Assembly (NCBI GenBank): GCA_049487715.1
Contig: CP150548.1
Location: forward strand, 1,116,001 to 1,180,000
Origin: Pycnococcus provasolii
Lineage: Eukaryota > Chlorophyta > Pseudoscourfieldiophyceae > Pseudoscourfieldiales
DNA length: 64,000 nt
Reading direction: 5' to 3'
Position 1 is the first letter of the stretch, and the number at the start of each line of letters is the position of its first letter. The position numbers were made by a program, and so were the translations under genes. Below the pieces are notes generated by a model. It was given only the letters and a program-made list of their open reading frames with translations. It had not been told where the DNA came from and made no database searches. This document shows, piece by piece, positions 19,101 through 29,298 of this stretch.

Positions 19101-22100
19101 AACGGCGGCAGCTTCTCGTCTGAGAGCTTCGAACGCAGAGAAGCGCATGGCGGCTGTCAAACCATTCGAGGCGAACGCTCTCGCACCGAAGTCGACTGCT
19201 TCCGTGCAATGTTCGCTTGCGCCCCCCGCCGCCGAGCTTGCTCGCTCCAGGCGAAGTGCCGAAACACTGCGACGGGTCATTCGGCGCACTCGCGCCAAGT
19301 ATGCCGCAGAGCAAAGGCAGACGCGCGCGCAGTTGAAGGCTGCGGGTGTGGCGGTGGCAAAGCGGTACGAAGCGATGAAATCCGAAACCGCTCGCTTGAC
19401 GAAGCGTGCGCTGGCTGCGGAGCAAGCTCAGCAAAAACTGCAACGTGCCATTGAGGCTTCTGAACAGGCTCAACAGGCTTCCGCTACCGCGTCAGCTACC
19501 ACGTTGGCTAGCGAGCGCGCTACGAATAGGAAGCTTAAGGAACGAGCGAGCGAAGAGGCACGACTTCGGACTGCTGCTGAGGCTAAGTTGGGCGAGCTTG
19601 CAAGCGTTGCCGAGGGCGTTCGCGATCGCGCCGACGCGGCATCGGCGGAGGCGCGCGCGGCAGAAGCGGAATGCAAGAGCGCTATTTTGGCGCGTGACGC
19701 TGCCAACTCGGAAGTGAAGCGTGCTAAAGCTGCCGCAAAGACTGCCGAGGAGAGGTGTGCCACCCTTGAGGAGGAGCTGAAGCGACTCACCTGCGAAATG
19801 AACGCAACACAGCAAGTTGCCGCTTCGGTGGAGGAAACGGAATCACCGAGCAGCACATTAGAACCCTCCATCATTGTCGCGAGCCTGGAGTCTCAGCTCT
19901 CCGAGGCGGTTTCGGCCCGCGATGAAGCCGTATCCATGGCCGAGGCTGCCGCAAAGCGCGCGACAGAACTTGAGAAAGCGCTTGTTGAGGCTGAGACTTC
20001 ACGCGACGCGGCCACATCCGCGCGCCACGAAGCACTCCAGAAGGTTGAGGAGGCGACGTCCGCGCTAGAGAGCTTGCGAAAGGAGCACGATACGCTTGTG
20101 ATGGCGAAGGAAAGTAGGCTTGAGGAGCTGCGCGCTGCAGCATCTGATGCGTTGCTGCAGGCTTCCGCCGCGGAGGCGCGCGAGAAGGAGGCTGAACAGG
20201 CTCTTGCCGCGGAGCGTGCGGAGAGTGAGACGAAGCTCGCGGAGGCTGTCGCGAAGGCGGAGACACAGGCGCTCGCCGCGAGTGCCGCATGCGAAGAGGC
20301 CAAGGCTGAGGCAGCCTCGACTGCCGCTGAGCTCGACAGGCTGAGGGCCGTCGCTTCATCAGCGTCCGCGGATGCGCAGGAGCAGATCAAGGCGGCGGAA
20401 GATGCCCGTGCTTCCCTCCGTGCAGCTCTTGATGCGAAAGATGTGGAGCTGGCGGAACTTCGTGAAGCGGTGGCAGAAGCCCACAAGCGTGCAGATGCGG
20501 CAAATTCACGCTTGATCGCCTTCGAGACTGCAGCTAAAGAGCACGACGAAGCTCAGCCCGCTGCTGCGCAGCAAGTGCAAGGTGTAGGGCATCACCCAAG
20601 TCCCGGGAATGTGCAGAACGAAATGGCATCATCGTCGATGCCTTCGGAGGACGACCTTCGTTCTCCTCTCGTCTCAGCTGCACGCGAGGCTGCGGTGCGC
20701 GAGTACAATATGCGCGTGCGGCTCGAGGCGGATCTTTCGCGCGTCACGGCTGAACGCGACGAACTCGCAAATGCTCTGGCCTCGACAGAGGCGAAAGCCG
20801 TGCAGATGAAGATTCGTGTTGATGGCGAAGGCAGCGAATCGCATTCCCAAGAGGTGGTGCACGTTGTTCCAGAGCTTAGCCCCGCAAGCCGAGAAAGCCT
20901 AGCTACACGCGTTGCGGATGCAGAAGCGGCGGAGGCTGCGACTCGCGAGGAGCTGCACGCTGCCACGCTGAAGGTGGCTGAGCTCGAAGAACGTCTTGCG
21001 TCAGCGGAGCATGCCGAGGCGGATGTGCGCATGCGCTACGACGCTGCCGCGGCTAAGGTGGCAGAGGCTGCGCATGCGGCGGCACTGGGCGAGGCTGAGA
21101 TGCTCTCCAAACTTGCGGCGGCGACGACGCGCGCTGATGAGGCAGAGTCTAGGCTTGCTGAGGTCTTGGGTGGACGTGACGTTGATGAGCATGCCGCGCA
21201 GAGTGCCGCATTGGCGCGCACTGCGACCGATGTGGCGGTCGAGGAGACTCGCGAGGAGGCTAAAAGGCTTGCGGAGGAGCTCAGGATTGTGAACGCGGAG
21301 GCTGATACTCTCCGCGGGCAATTGGCAGCGGCGGAGGCGGATTTGGCAGGTTTAGCTGAGATGCGAGAGCGTGTGAGAGCGGCCGAATCTGCCGCAGCTT
21401 CGGCGAATGATGACGCGGTTGCCGCACTTGCTGCCCGCGAACAGCTTACTCGTGCGCAGGAGACGGTGTCTGAGCTCCAGCATCTGCTCACGTCCGCGGA
21501 GGACTCGAACAAGGTGACGCAGCGGGCACTTGACGATGCGCTTGGCGAGCTTGCGCGGCTGCAAGACGAACGCTCGCATGCGCTTTCAGCTCGTGAAGAA
21601 GCGGACGCCGAGGTGCATCGCCTTAAAATTGCCTTAGCGAACGCCGAGGAGACTGGTATGAATGCCCAGAATGCGCTAGCGGAGATGACTGTGCGGATCC
21701 AGGAGCGCGAGGAACAAGCGGAGGCTGCCCGCGTGCGTGTGCTGGAGCTCGAAGATGCGTGCGTTCGTCTCAAGGATGTCATGGAAAAATCCGAAGAAAA
21801 GCTTCGCGAGGAGGTTGCCAAGGAGGCGCGACTTCGCGCGGAGGCTGATAAGCGTGCCGAACAGATCTCCTTTGAAGCGGCGGAGGGTGCACGCTGGGCA
21901 GCTGAGCGCGTTCAAATGAGCGAGACGGCGGCTGCTGCCTATCAGCAGGAGAGTCGCGAGGCAGCAGTGGCAGCGGCAGCCGCCACGGGCAGGATTGCCG
22001 TGCTCGATGCCGAAAGGGAGCGCCTCGAGCATGAGGTTGAGACACTTCGCACTCCCTACAAGGCTTCGCCGGCACACTCGGATGGTGCGGGGTCGCTCGC

Positions 22101-24513
22101 GGTGTCCAGCCCGAGTGAGATGCGGCAGCTTCACACCGACTGCACACCAGGGCAGACGAGCCCGGCAATGTCTGATGGAGCAGCTAGCTCTCAGCTCGTG
22201 GGTGATGCTGAGGCAATTCGTGGTCTTGAGGAGAAGCTTGCGACATCGAGGGTGGCGGAGGAGTCGACGGCGAAGCGACTTGCCGAGTCGGAGATGTTGC
22301 GTGCAAAGCTTGCCGAAGAATGTCGGACGGCTGGCGAGGAGATGGAGGTGCTGCGCGAGCGTCTGCAGGCGGCGGAATCGCACGTGCAGGAGCTTGAGTC
22401 GAAGGTGAGGCTCCTCGCAGAGTCGGATGCGCTGCGTGAGCAGCTTGCCGAGGAGTGCCGTGCGAGTGGAGTGGAAATGGAGGCGCTGCGCGAGCGTCTG
22501 CAGGCGGCGGAATCGCAGGCCAAGGAACTCGCCAGCTCAGAGGCTGCGGTAAGTGCGCGCCTAGCAGAAGAAAGCAGCTCGGCACACGAGGAGACGGAAA
22601 GTCTTCGCGTTCGCCTCCAGGCGGCGGAGTCGGAGCGCGACGCCGCGCGCGCACGCGAGCGTGCTGGCAACCCTTTGTCGTCGGACGGCGTGGATACAGC
22701 CATGGCATCACGCCTTCTTGAGAATCTCCACGCGACGGAGAGCCGCCTCGCGCTTGCGGAGAGCGAGCGATCAAGTCTTGAATCTCGCCTCGAGACGGTC
22801 GAGCGCATGCGCATGGCGGAATCCCTGGAGTTTGAAACGGCACGCATCGAGCATACCGGCGCTTCGGAGCGCGCGGAGCGTGCGGAGGCGGCTCTGCTGG
22901 AAGCGCGGCGTCGGCTTGAGGAGACGGCGGCTGCAGCGAACAACTCGGCACGTGAGGCGGTGGCGGCGTTGGATACTGGCGACGCGCCCGCGCTTGCTGA
23001 CGTGGCTATCGCGTGGAGAAGCGCACTTGCCTCGCGCGACGCGGAGATCGCATCGTTGCAGAGTGCACTACGTAACGCGCAGGACGCTGCAGGTGCTGCG
23101 CACGAGTCGGCTTCGGGTGCCGCGGCGGCGGCGGAGGAGGATGCTCGCAGGCTCGGCGAGGCTCTGTCGATAGCGGAGTCGCAGGCTCAGGCTGCGTTTG
23201 AGCGTCTCGTCGCCGCGCTGCAGCAGCACGGAGGAGGCACGACAGGTGCGGCGCGAACACTCGACGAAGCGTCCATCTCCGCGGCGGAGGCACTTGCCGA
23301 AGCGTGCCGTGCGAGGGATCAGGCTCGCAGCGAGATGAAGGACCTGGCAACGGAAGCGACGATGCTTCGCGACCACGTCGCCGCTGTACAGGAGGCATCG
23401 GCAACGGACAGCGAGGCGGCGTGGAGGCGCGCGGCTGATCTCGAGGATGCGCTGCGCAAGTCGAACGATGACATCGCGATGCTTCGCGACCGTGCAGCCG
23501 CGGCGGAGTCTGCGGCGGCGGAGTGCGAGGCTGCGTCGAGGCGCGCCGCAGAGCTCGAGGAGCAGGTGCGTTCGGCGCAGGCGGCGGCGGCGTCCGAGTC
23601 TGCGCGCGTCGCTAGCGCAGAGCAAGCGCTTCGCGCCCGAGGGGACGACCACGCACAGGTCACCGCGCTGGCGCACGCCGCCGAGAAGCGGCTTCGCGCG
23701 GCGATCGACGAGCGTGACGAGGTGGCGCGTCGCACGGAATCTCTCGTGACGGAGCTGTCGGTGTGCAGGCAGGAGCGCGAGCGGCTTTCGCTTCAGCTGG
23801 AACAGTCGCAGGAGAGGCTAGCGAAGGCGGAGGAGGACGAGCGCGCCGCTTCTAGAGAGGCGAGAGAGGCAACTGCGGAGCTCGAGCGCGCGCGCGCCAA
23901 GGTGGAAAGCTTCGACGATCGTGAGGCGGCGTTCCGCGAGCGCTGCCGTTCTCTTGAGGAGCGCATTGAGTCTGCGGGATCCGCGGCGGTATCTGCTGCT
24001 GAGCAGGAGTTCCACGGCCGCACGCGCGTGGTCGAGCGCGAGCTGCTCGAGGCGAAGCAGGAGCTGTTGCAGAAGCGCCGCGAGTGCGCGGAGCTTGGCC
24101 GCATGCTCAAGGCTTGGGACTCGATGCGTGCGGCGAAGGATGCTCACATCGCCCAGCTGACTGAGCGCGAGAGGCAGATGTCGGAGGAGCTCGAGGAGAA
24201 GAGCCGCACTGTCGCGAACCTGCGCCACCGTTTGATTTCGCGCAAGGGTGGCGGCGGCGTGGGTTCCCCCATCAGCCCCGCGGGGACTCGCGTGGCTGCT
24301 GACTGGGGCGTGCCGACGCCATCAGCGCCTCGCACGTCGTCTCGCACGGTGGACGCCGGCACCGCGGATGACAAGCCTCTTTCGCCTCCTCCCCCCGCGT
24401 ACCGCTCTTCGCCGACGCCCTCTTCGTTGGCGGGATCTAATTTCGGCCGACCTCCCGCGAGCCCTCGTGCGATGAATGTTGGCGCGCATGGGTCACACTC
24501 TCAGAGACGTTAA
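16150..24513 (+). CDS. Giant Ala/Glu-rich coiled-coil protein (2,787 residues)
   Basis: A single 8.4-kb frame. After a Ser/Lys/Thr-rich head of about 100 residues, nearly the whole protein is Ala-, Glu- and Arg-rich with a-d heptad spacing and almost no Pro, so one or more very long coiled coils. Some stretches are near repeats: LRERLQAAESHVQELESK and LRERLQAAESQAKELASS near the middle (about 22350-22540). Breaks occur around Ser/Pro patches (near 20580-20660 and 22060-22190). The last 120 residues are Pro/Ser-rich (LSPPPPAYRSSPTPSS). No motor, kinase or membrane domain is visible. Architecture fits a structural filament, rootlet or tether protein; composition alone cannot separate these. The antisense strand holds many long open frames because of codon bias. 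Confidence 0.85.
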   Translation: MAGASASAHPRGTGLAHAVSAPPAVLSSVSSSLLNTRSTLVGLEAAPQAAEKKKKQKPSDEVGSKTNGNLGTAADKSKGTALTGSKQTTGADGDKETTTTNQELDSQKQLAQARRRGEKELEALRRDVSRAAALARESRQFKNKALHAWAQEDSAQAAEASHADLKESGDDKTSTGDSKIWALEIEVARAKAVDAEARATRAENDAKAAAKQAAEAIRAKDQADAAREAAEARRQAAADMAAKEATAAAEARIEHAEKAKASATSRAAAAEAAASRYAKEIESLAEQLGARTTELGNITSENQRSATAATAAATARAKAEAKLKKVSAEAEAAREAANVAERQLAKQTSANQQLDARIVQATKARARAEKEAKLASDRADAAETDARARTAEVERAKADAKEGAKRERARAQAAERELAGARAAVAGKQAELDALLARVNARDEKETELADASRRAAATVEALERAAAPALRSLVASLAEAAYGNDEAAERLLPCSGDALALAELAVHAEELWTSVKRSLTTEVDEANARAAEAEAEAARTAGALAATEAGAEEQRVAINNLAKSEEAARREAGAAVERLAEMEGRVKRRESRIVELQAIATASEARAEDAAATAAASSASAASAAEAAAAKNNRLSMDLRAAHEEAMAADARAKIAQGRADALDEALAKMRKESEVKETRVGELRQALATKTENSSEAIRRLASELERMKARYDEAATALAEVPEPVETICAEVQTESVQDSHGDSAEATPEALLDQYCAREAVAQELHIARGEAHAQRQRADDAEAHLAKERAALAAADSMRAAAAADADDQRRLTADASERAAEAETTKEQAETAMESAKSAAAEAAGARDAAEARARKAEERLAEVSSLIARLEASVLAQTKATEDALAVKAEEQRARAAAESDAVTARVEAATARKQADEAAAAAAAAEKRRASAVQSLEPLRSNCRALKAAMLQAGARISDAEKVAEKAKEAASAAERTAAASRLRASNAEKRMAAVKPFEANALAPKSTASVQCSLAPPAAELARSRRSAETLRRVIRRTRAKYAAEQRQTRAQLKAAGVAVAKRYEAMKSETARLTKRALAAEQAQQKLQRAIEASEQAQQASATASATTLASERATNRKLKERASEEARLRTAAEAKLGELASVAEGVRDRADAASAEARAAEAECKSAILARDAANSEVKRAKAAAKTAEERCATLEEELKRLTCEMNATQQVAASVEETESPSSTLEPSIIVASLESQLSEAVSARDEAVSMAEAAAKRATELEKALVEAETSRDAATSARHEALQKVEEATSALESLRKEHDTLVMAKESRLEELRAAASDALLQASAAEAREKEAEQALAAERAESETKLAEAVAKAETQALAASAACEEAKAEAASTAAELDRLRAVASSASADAQEQIKAAEDARASLRAALDAKDVELAELREAVAEAHKRADAANSRLIAFETAAKEHDEAQPAAAQQVQGVGHHPSPGNVQNEMASSSMPSEDDLRSPLVSAAREAAVREYNMRVRLEADLSRVTAERDELANALASTEAKAVQMKIRVDGEGSESHSQEVVHVVPELSPASRESLATRVADAEAAEAATREELHAATLKVAELEERLASAEHAEADVRMRYDAAAAKVAEAAHAAALGEAEMLSKLAAATTRADEAESRLAEVLGGRDVDEHAAQSAALARTATDVAVEETREEAKRLAEELRIVNAEADTLRGQLAAAEADLAGLAEMRERVRAAESAAASANDDAVAALAAREQLTRAQETVSELQHLLTSAEDSNKVTQRALDDALGELARLQDERSHALSAREEADAEVHRLKIALANAEETGMNAQNALAEMTVRIQEREEQAEAARVRVLELEDACVRLKDVMEKSEEKLREEVAKEARLRAEADKRAEQISFEAAEGARWAAERVQMSETAAAAYQQESREAAVAAAAATGRIAVLDAERERLEHEVETLRTPYKASPAHSDGAGSLAVSSPSEMRQLHTDCTPGQTSPAMSDGAASSQLVGDAEAIRGLEEKLATSRVAEESTAKRLAESEMLRAKLAEECRTAGEEMEVLRERLQAAESHVQELESKVRLLAESDALREQLAEECRASGVEMEALRERLQAAESQAKELASSEAAVSARLAEESSSAHEETESLRVRLQAAESERDAARARERAGNPLSSDGVDTAMASRLLENLHATESRLALAESERSSLESRLETVERMRMAESLEFETARIEHTGASERAERAEAALLEARRRLEETAAAANNSAREAVAALDTGDAPALADVAIAWRSALASRDAEIASLQSALRNAQDAAGAAHESASGAAAAAEEDARRLGEALSIAESQAQAAFERLVAALQQHGGGTTGAARTLDEASISAAEALAEACRARDQARSEMKDLATEATMLRDHVAAVQEASATDSEAAWRRAADLEDALRKSNDDIAMLRDRAAAAESAAAECEAASRRAAELEEQVRSAQAAAASESARVASAEQALRARGDDHAQVTALAHAAEKRLRAAIDERDEVARRTESLVTELSVCRQERERLSLQLEQSQERLAKAEEDERAASREAREATAELERARAKVESFDDREAAFRERCRSLEERIESAGSAAVSAAEQEFHGRTRVVERELLEAKQELLQKRRECAELGRMLKAWDSMRAAKDAHIAQLTERERQMSEELEEKSRTVANLRHRLISRKGGGGVGSPISPAGTRVAADWGVPTPSAPRTSSRTVDAGTADDKPLSPPPPAYRSSPTPSSLAGSNFGRPPASPRAMNVGAHGSHSQRR

Positions 24514-24771
24514 TCTAACAATACAGTAAGTCATACATAAGTTGAATAGTTTCCATATAAGTTTCCCCTTGTGCGTGCTTTTGCTCGGAGATTTGGCACG
24601 GAGAGCAAAGCAGGCAGCAAAGCAGGCATATTTTTCCCCAGGGGGACCGGGGGGTTCTCCTTTACCTCTTCTCCCGCCCTCCTCCACCTGTCAGTCATTT
24701 CTCACAAACTAAAGTACGTCACCTTCCTTTGCCAAGATGCTTTGATGTTGTTTTGCTCAACAAATAAACAA

Positions 24772-26737
24772 ATGCCCGTCCCTGTTCCGCCCTTCTTCTT
24801 CGCGCGCCCGTCCGTCGCTGCGCTTCTAGTGGACCTGGAGCTCGATCACCGCACAAGGGTGGGGTTAATAGGTGCTCTTGTTGCTGCTCCCCTTCGTGCT
24901 GCCCCTGTTTCTTTTTTGGTTGGTGATGATCTGCTCGAGAGTGATTTTCTCGCTTGCGTTCCATGTGCGCTGCCGACACCAAAACCACAACAACCGACAC
25001 TTCCACAACCACAACCACAACAACCGCTTCCACTTCCACTTCCACAAAAGCAAAAGCAAAAGCAACCAACAACGACGACGACGACGACGACGACGCACCG
25101 CAATCTCCAGCAGCAGCAGCAGGGGCAGGGGCAGCAGCCGCAGCTAGGGAGAAACGTCGCCGTTGAAGGTAGGAAAGTCAAGGCACCAACATCACGAACC
25201 GCGCAGCTGAGGAAGCGTCAGCAACAGCAGCAGCAACCACCTCCTGGCGCGTCGTCGGCTTCACCAATGGTGGTGGTGATTGACGACGACGACGACGACG
25301 ACGACTTTGAGTTCGTTGCCGCGCCCGCACCGCCAAGAGCGTTTGCACCCGCACCCGCACGAGCGCAGCTGCCATCTCAGGATTTGTTTGACGTGTTTCG
25401 CCGACCGTCGCGGCGACGAGAACGTCCTTCTAACGCCACCGCTGGCAATAATCAAAGGCCGCTGAAGACGCTTCGCGTCGTTCTGCCCAACGGAGCAAAT
25501 GCCGCCACAACATCGGCTAGTGCGCTGAAGAGCGACGACCCGAATATGAACATGCGCTTGACGAAGCATCAGCGTAAAGCCGAAATCGCCGCCGCGAGGG
25601 CTGGCGCAAATAGCGTTCCGTCCAACCATATCGCTGCGCGCAACAAGCGTGCGTGGATTTCCATCACCATACCAAAGGACCGCGAAAATGCCAGTATCTG
25701 GACGTGCTCTGTCGCGCCGTACGATCGCACGCGTCGCAGTCGTGCCATGGCACTCGCCAACTCCGCCGCTGCTGCCAAGGCGGACAGCTTACTGCTCAGC
25801 CAAGCGGCGGCCGGGGCCAAACGCGCCTACTGCTCCCGGCAACATCGTTGGCCCGCGTGCTCGTCTGCCCGATCGCCCGCTGGTCGTTGCCAGCATCGTT
25901 GAGGCGTGCGCGAGCGCGCGCGAAATGAGTGGCGCCCGCACGATGGATAGCATGGCGGGACCATCGCAGATGATGCGCGCGAGCCAAGTGATCATGTCAT
26001 CGCAGCTCGTGGGATCGCAGGCGGCGGCAGCAGGGCTGGTCAGCGACGAGAGGCTTGCGCTGCGCGCATTTCGCCGAACGTTCGATGCTATTCTTTTGCA
26101 CCCTAGCTGGGAGCTGGCAGCAGCGGGAGATCCCGCGCGCCTGCTGCAGGAGCTGCGTCTGCTGACAATCTGCCCTCGAGGCTTTGTCGTCGCATTCGTC
26201 TCCAAATGCTCAATCGGCACTGTGTTTTCGGAGATGCCTCGCCTCGGATACGCGTACGTCGAGAATTTGACGTGGTGTTTGCTGACTGGCGACGCGAAGC
26301 TCGCCGCATTGGACAGCCGCATGGGCCGGCGTCCGCAGGATGCATTGTGCGCCGTGTGCGGCAAGAATCACCCGATCCGATGCAGCCACTTTACAGCCGT
26401 GCTGTTCCGCCGCGAGCACAAGGCGACAAAAAAGCTCGAACTGAAACACCAGCGCAATGCGGACGTCATCTTTGCACACGTGCGCCACTCGCACCACGGC
26501 GCACCGTCCACGGTGGTTTCCGCGCCGTGCGTCGGCGACATTGTGCATCCGAGCCTTGAAATCCCGGAGGACGTTTACCACGCGCTGAACACGCTGCTTC
26601 CATCCGCAAAAGGACGATTTCTCGAGCTGTATGCCAATCCGTGGCAATCGCCACCAACCGCACGCTCGAACGGCTGGACTCGTGTCTCCGAGCATGGGGG
26701 CACGGAGACAGCAGAGGAGCCGGAGTGGAGGTGGTGA
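24772..26737 (+). CDS. MT-A70-family methyltransferase-like protein, altered catalytic motif, probable frame break
   Basis: The start ATG is 24772 (MPVPVPP). The first 250 residues are low-complexity Gln/Pro/Thr with two Asp runs, then a basic region (LTKHQRKAEIAAARAGA). The frame ends at 25902, while the frame one base over carries the conserved half to 26737, so a break lies near 25,800-25,890, perhaps in the GGGG at about 25813. The second half matches MT-A70 proteins: FDAILLHPSWELA stands where METTL3 has DPPW and METTL14 has EPPL, then GYAYVENLTWCLL, a VIFAHVRHSHHGAP segment, EDVYHALNTLLP and GRFLELYANPWQ. A Cys/His cluster (CAVCGKNHPIRCSHF) interrupts the fold. The catalytic Asp is absent, so it may be a non-catalytic partner, as METTL14 is. 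Identity is inferred from motif order. Confidence 0.6.
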
Positions 26738-27371
26738 ATTGTATGAATCAAATATGTAATTGTTGCTATTATCCCTACAATCCTACTTGAAGTGTTGTTC
26801 ACTTGTTCGGTGCCATCACACGCGGCCGCGGAAGCGCAAACGTTTGGTGGAGCCGTTGCCTTTTCTTGTCGTCCGTCTCGAGAAAGTTTTATCGTAGTGG
26901 CGTCATGCATGAGGCCTCAGACAAACGCAACGCAGTCAAGTCACACAGCAGGAGGTCAATTCAAGGGGGCCATGATGTCACAAATTAAGGTCGTTTAGCC
27001 CGTATCCCCTAACCCTAACCCGTAACCCTAACCCGTAACCCCCAAACAAACCCCCGAGGAGTGACGGCTGTCCCATGCAAGGGCCTCGACAACACGAGCG
27101 GCGTGCCATGCACAAACGCGCCGCGCTGTGCGTGGCGCCGTGGAGTGGGCTGGGTGGTGCGTGGGAGTGGTGCGACAAAAAAAGGATGATCTGTGGCCGA
27201 CGTGGTGGTTACTTCAAGGTTCCAAGCCTCCAAGGAGGCGAGCGTGCACCTGCGCCCCCTTCTTCCCTCGGCCTCTTTCCAGTCAGCCAGTACTTGTTCA
27301 TGAGTGTTTATTTATTTTGTTTTTGTTGTTGTCGTGTAAGTCATCGCTTGCGCAAGCCCAAAGTCGCGTGC
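26738..27371. other. Intergenic with telomere-like array, no gene seen
   Basis: At 27006-27042 the plus strand reads CCCCTAACCCTAACCC followed by degenerate CGTAACCC units. No start codon in the sense direction of its G-rich strand belongs to a gene I can support, so this array is an orphan. Open frames across 27075-27554 have no coding character I trust. Confidence 0.5.
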
Positions 27372-27599
27372 TTACACCTCGAGGAGGTTAAGGTGCGACT
27401 CGAGAACGCGAATGCGCGCAGCCATTTTGCACGAGACGGCGATGAGGATACCGAGCGTAAGCGAGAGCACGGCGAATCCGATGCAGAGGCCGGCGACTTC
27501 CTCGGGCTGGAACCTGTTTGTGGATTCGTGCTTGGCCTGCGCGCCTACGGCTGAGAGTGCGACGAGAAGGACTGTGAGGAGGAGCGAGTTGGCGGACAT
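27372..27599 (-). CDS. Small secretory-pathway membrane protein (75 residues), unknown
   Basis: The start ATG is 27599. The first 22 residues (MSANSLLLTVLLVALSAVGAQA) form a textbook signal peptide with an Ala-x-Ala cleavage site. A short polar luminal segment follows (KHESTNRFQPEEVAG), then one membrane helix (LCIGFAVLSLTLGILIAVSC) and a basic/amphipathic tail ending HLNLLEV. That predicts a type I membrane micro-protein of about 53 residues after cleavage. I do not recognise a family. Support is the clean topology, not homology. Confidence 0.55.
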   Translation of the reverse strand: MSANSLLLTVLLVALSAVGAQAKHESTNRFQPEEVAGLCIGFAVLSLTLGILIAVSCKMAARIRVLESHLNLLEV

Positions 27600-28362
27600 G
27601 GCGACGACACACAAGTACTACGAATACAGGAGTGCAAGGGTTGTGCAAGGCAGCAAGGGAAGGGGAAGGGAGACAACTCAAGAAAGCCACCTCAATACAA
27701 TACCCTCGAGGCTCAAAGCCCTGGAGGCGTGGGGGTGTCGCTCGTGTCGCTCGAAGAAGCCTAAGGTTTTAAGGTTAGGGTAGGGCACAACCAGGTTCGG
27801 GTGCCGTGCGTTGTTCTTTGTTCTTTGTTCTGTTCTCTTGCTGTGGGAGTGTGGGGCAGCCGAAGGAAGACCTCAGCCGAAGTCGAAGGCGAAGTCGAAG
27901 TCGAAGGGGAAGGAGAACTGAAGAACTGAAGAGGAAGGCCTCTCCGACGCACCTCACGCGAACGAACGAGCACGTCTTCAAGCACGTCTCCCGTACGTCT
28001 CCCGTGGGCGTGGGTGGGCGAGGTAAGATACCCCTGGGGTGCCAGGAGGCATCATTATTAGTCTATTAGTCTAGCTACGGTAGTACAGTACTTAGGGACG
28101 TGTGCACACGGTAGACACGGTAATTTACATTTTACTGTGCAGCACGTCGTCCTCCTCGAGTGGACTGGCAAATGGAGGAGGCGAGTGGGCAGATAGATGG
28201 CTGGCTGGCTGACTGGGATCCATCCTTGAATTAAATATGCTAATATCCCACCAAAAATTTCCTACTTTTTAGTTTAGGGGTTTGTTTTGCCTTCACGGGG
28301 CGGACCTCAACACGGACCACTCTTTCATAATTCGTTCCGTCTACGTCTCGAGAGTACTTGCC
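27600..28362. other. Intergenic, 760 bp
   Basis: A TTAAGGTTAGGGTAGGG tract lies at about 27768-27784 and TACAGTA at 28084. An AAGTCGAAGGCGAAGTCGAA microrepeat is at about 27880. No gene or RNA recognised. Confidence 0.45.
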
Positions 28363-28965
28363 ATGGCTCGGCCCGCAGAAAGAACAAGCACTCCTCCTCA
28401 AGCGGACAACTCTGCGCCTGCCGCCATTTCTGCACCCGCGTCAGCCGCAGCGGGTGACGCAGACGCGAGCGGCGTCTCCGCGGACGACGTCGCGCTTCTC
28501 GCGAACCACTCCGTACTGTCGTCGTCGTCGTCTCAAAAGCGGATAACGCCGCGCGCGCACGTCCGCCGTCTCTCAACCGTCACGTTCCCCGTTGCCGCCT
28601 TCTTCTGGCTTTGGGCGGCGACAAACTGCGTCACCAAGCGTGTACCAGACCTCGGCGTCGTCTCGTTTGCCACCGTCATGCTTGCAGCGGCATATGCACT
28701 CAAGATGACGAGTGGCCACACGTCGGACATTCCAAAACGCGACGAAATGGTCGCGGCGCGACGCGCTTGCTTCTGGTCGTGCGCGGTTGTGGCAGTCAAC
28801 TACCTGCTCGGCATCGTCCTCGTGCCCGACGTTGGTTTTCGCGTTTATTGCACGATAGCAGGCGTGGCTTTCTTCATGTGGGGCGTCATGTGGAGCCGCG
28901 CCGTCGACAACTTCACGTTGACGACGCACGGGCGCCTTACAGGGGAGGGGGCCCGTGAACCATAG
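28363..28965 (+). CDS. Four-helix integral membrane protein, unknown
   Basis: 200 residues from the ATG at 28363 (MARPAERTS). The first 75 are Ser/Ala/Asp-rich and polar. Four hydrophobic helices follow: VTFPVAAFFWLWAATNCV, LGVVSFATVMLAAAYAL, FWSCAVVAVNYLLGIVLV and VYCTIAGVAFFMWGVMW, with the charged loop TSGHTSDIPKRDEMVAARRA between the second and third. The C-terminus is short. No signature of a known carrier or enzyme is visible. The earlier in-frame codons lack an ATG before 28282. Confidence 0.65.
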   Translation: MARPAERTSTPPQADNSAPAAISAPASAAAGDADASGVSADDVALLANHSVLSSSSSQKRITPRAHVRRLSTVTFPVAAFFWLWAATNCVTKRVPDLGVVSFATVMLAAAYALKMTSGHTSDIPKRDEMVAARRACFWSCAVVAVNYLLGIVLVPDVGFRVYCTIAGVAFFMWGVMWSRAVDNFTLTTHGRLTGEGAREP

Positions 28966-29298
28966 ATACGGTAATCAAGTGTACTTTAAAGTTACTCAGC
29001 CCTTTGAGCGGTGCAGGTGCCATAAATCACTTCCTCCCTGGCAACGAACGCCTCCCAATCACCAATCCCCTCCGCCCAAGAGAAACAATGCCTTAAAAAA
29101 ACCTCTTTTTAAAAAGGGAGATGGGGATCCGCTCTTGAACTCTTAAGAGGTTCTTTGCAGGGCACGGTGCTTCTTTCCCTTTCCCCATATGGGTTCGAGG
29201 GTTGAGGGAGAGGTTGAGGGGAGACGCTATTGCCTTCCCTTCCCCCTTTCGCTTTTCTTCCCTCCAGATCATCTCCCAAAGCGTCTCTCCCTCCAGAG
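28966..29298. other. Intergenic, no gene seen
   Basis: About 330 bp with A/T-runs (AAAAAAACCTCTTTTTAAAAA near 29094) and a Pu/Py-rich stretch before the next ATG. Confidence 0.4.

Noticed and set aside
16173-24374. Many long minus-strand frames opposite the giant coiled-coil gene
   Set aside because: All are Ala/Ser/Arg shadows of repetitive GCG/GAG codons.
26575-26910. 111-codon minus-strand frame downstream of the orphan telomere-like array
   Set aside because: Overlaps the conserved end of the MT-A70-like gene and has no recognisable features.
27075-27554. 159-codon plus-strand frame
   Set aside because: Overlaps the 75-residue membrane protein antisense and shows no domain or composition of a real protein.
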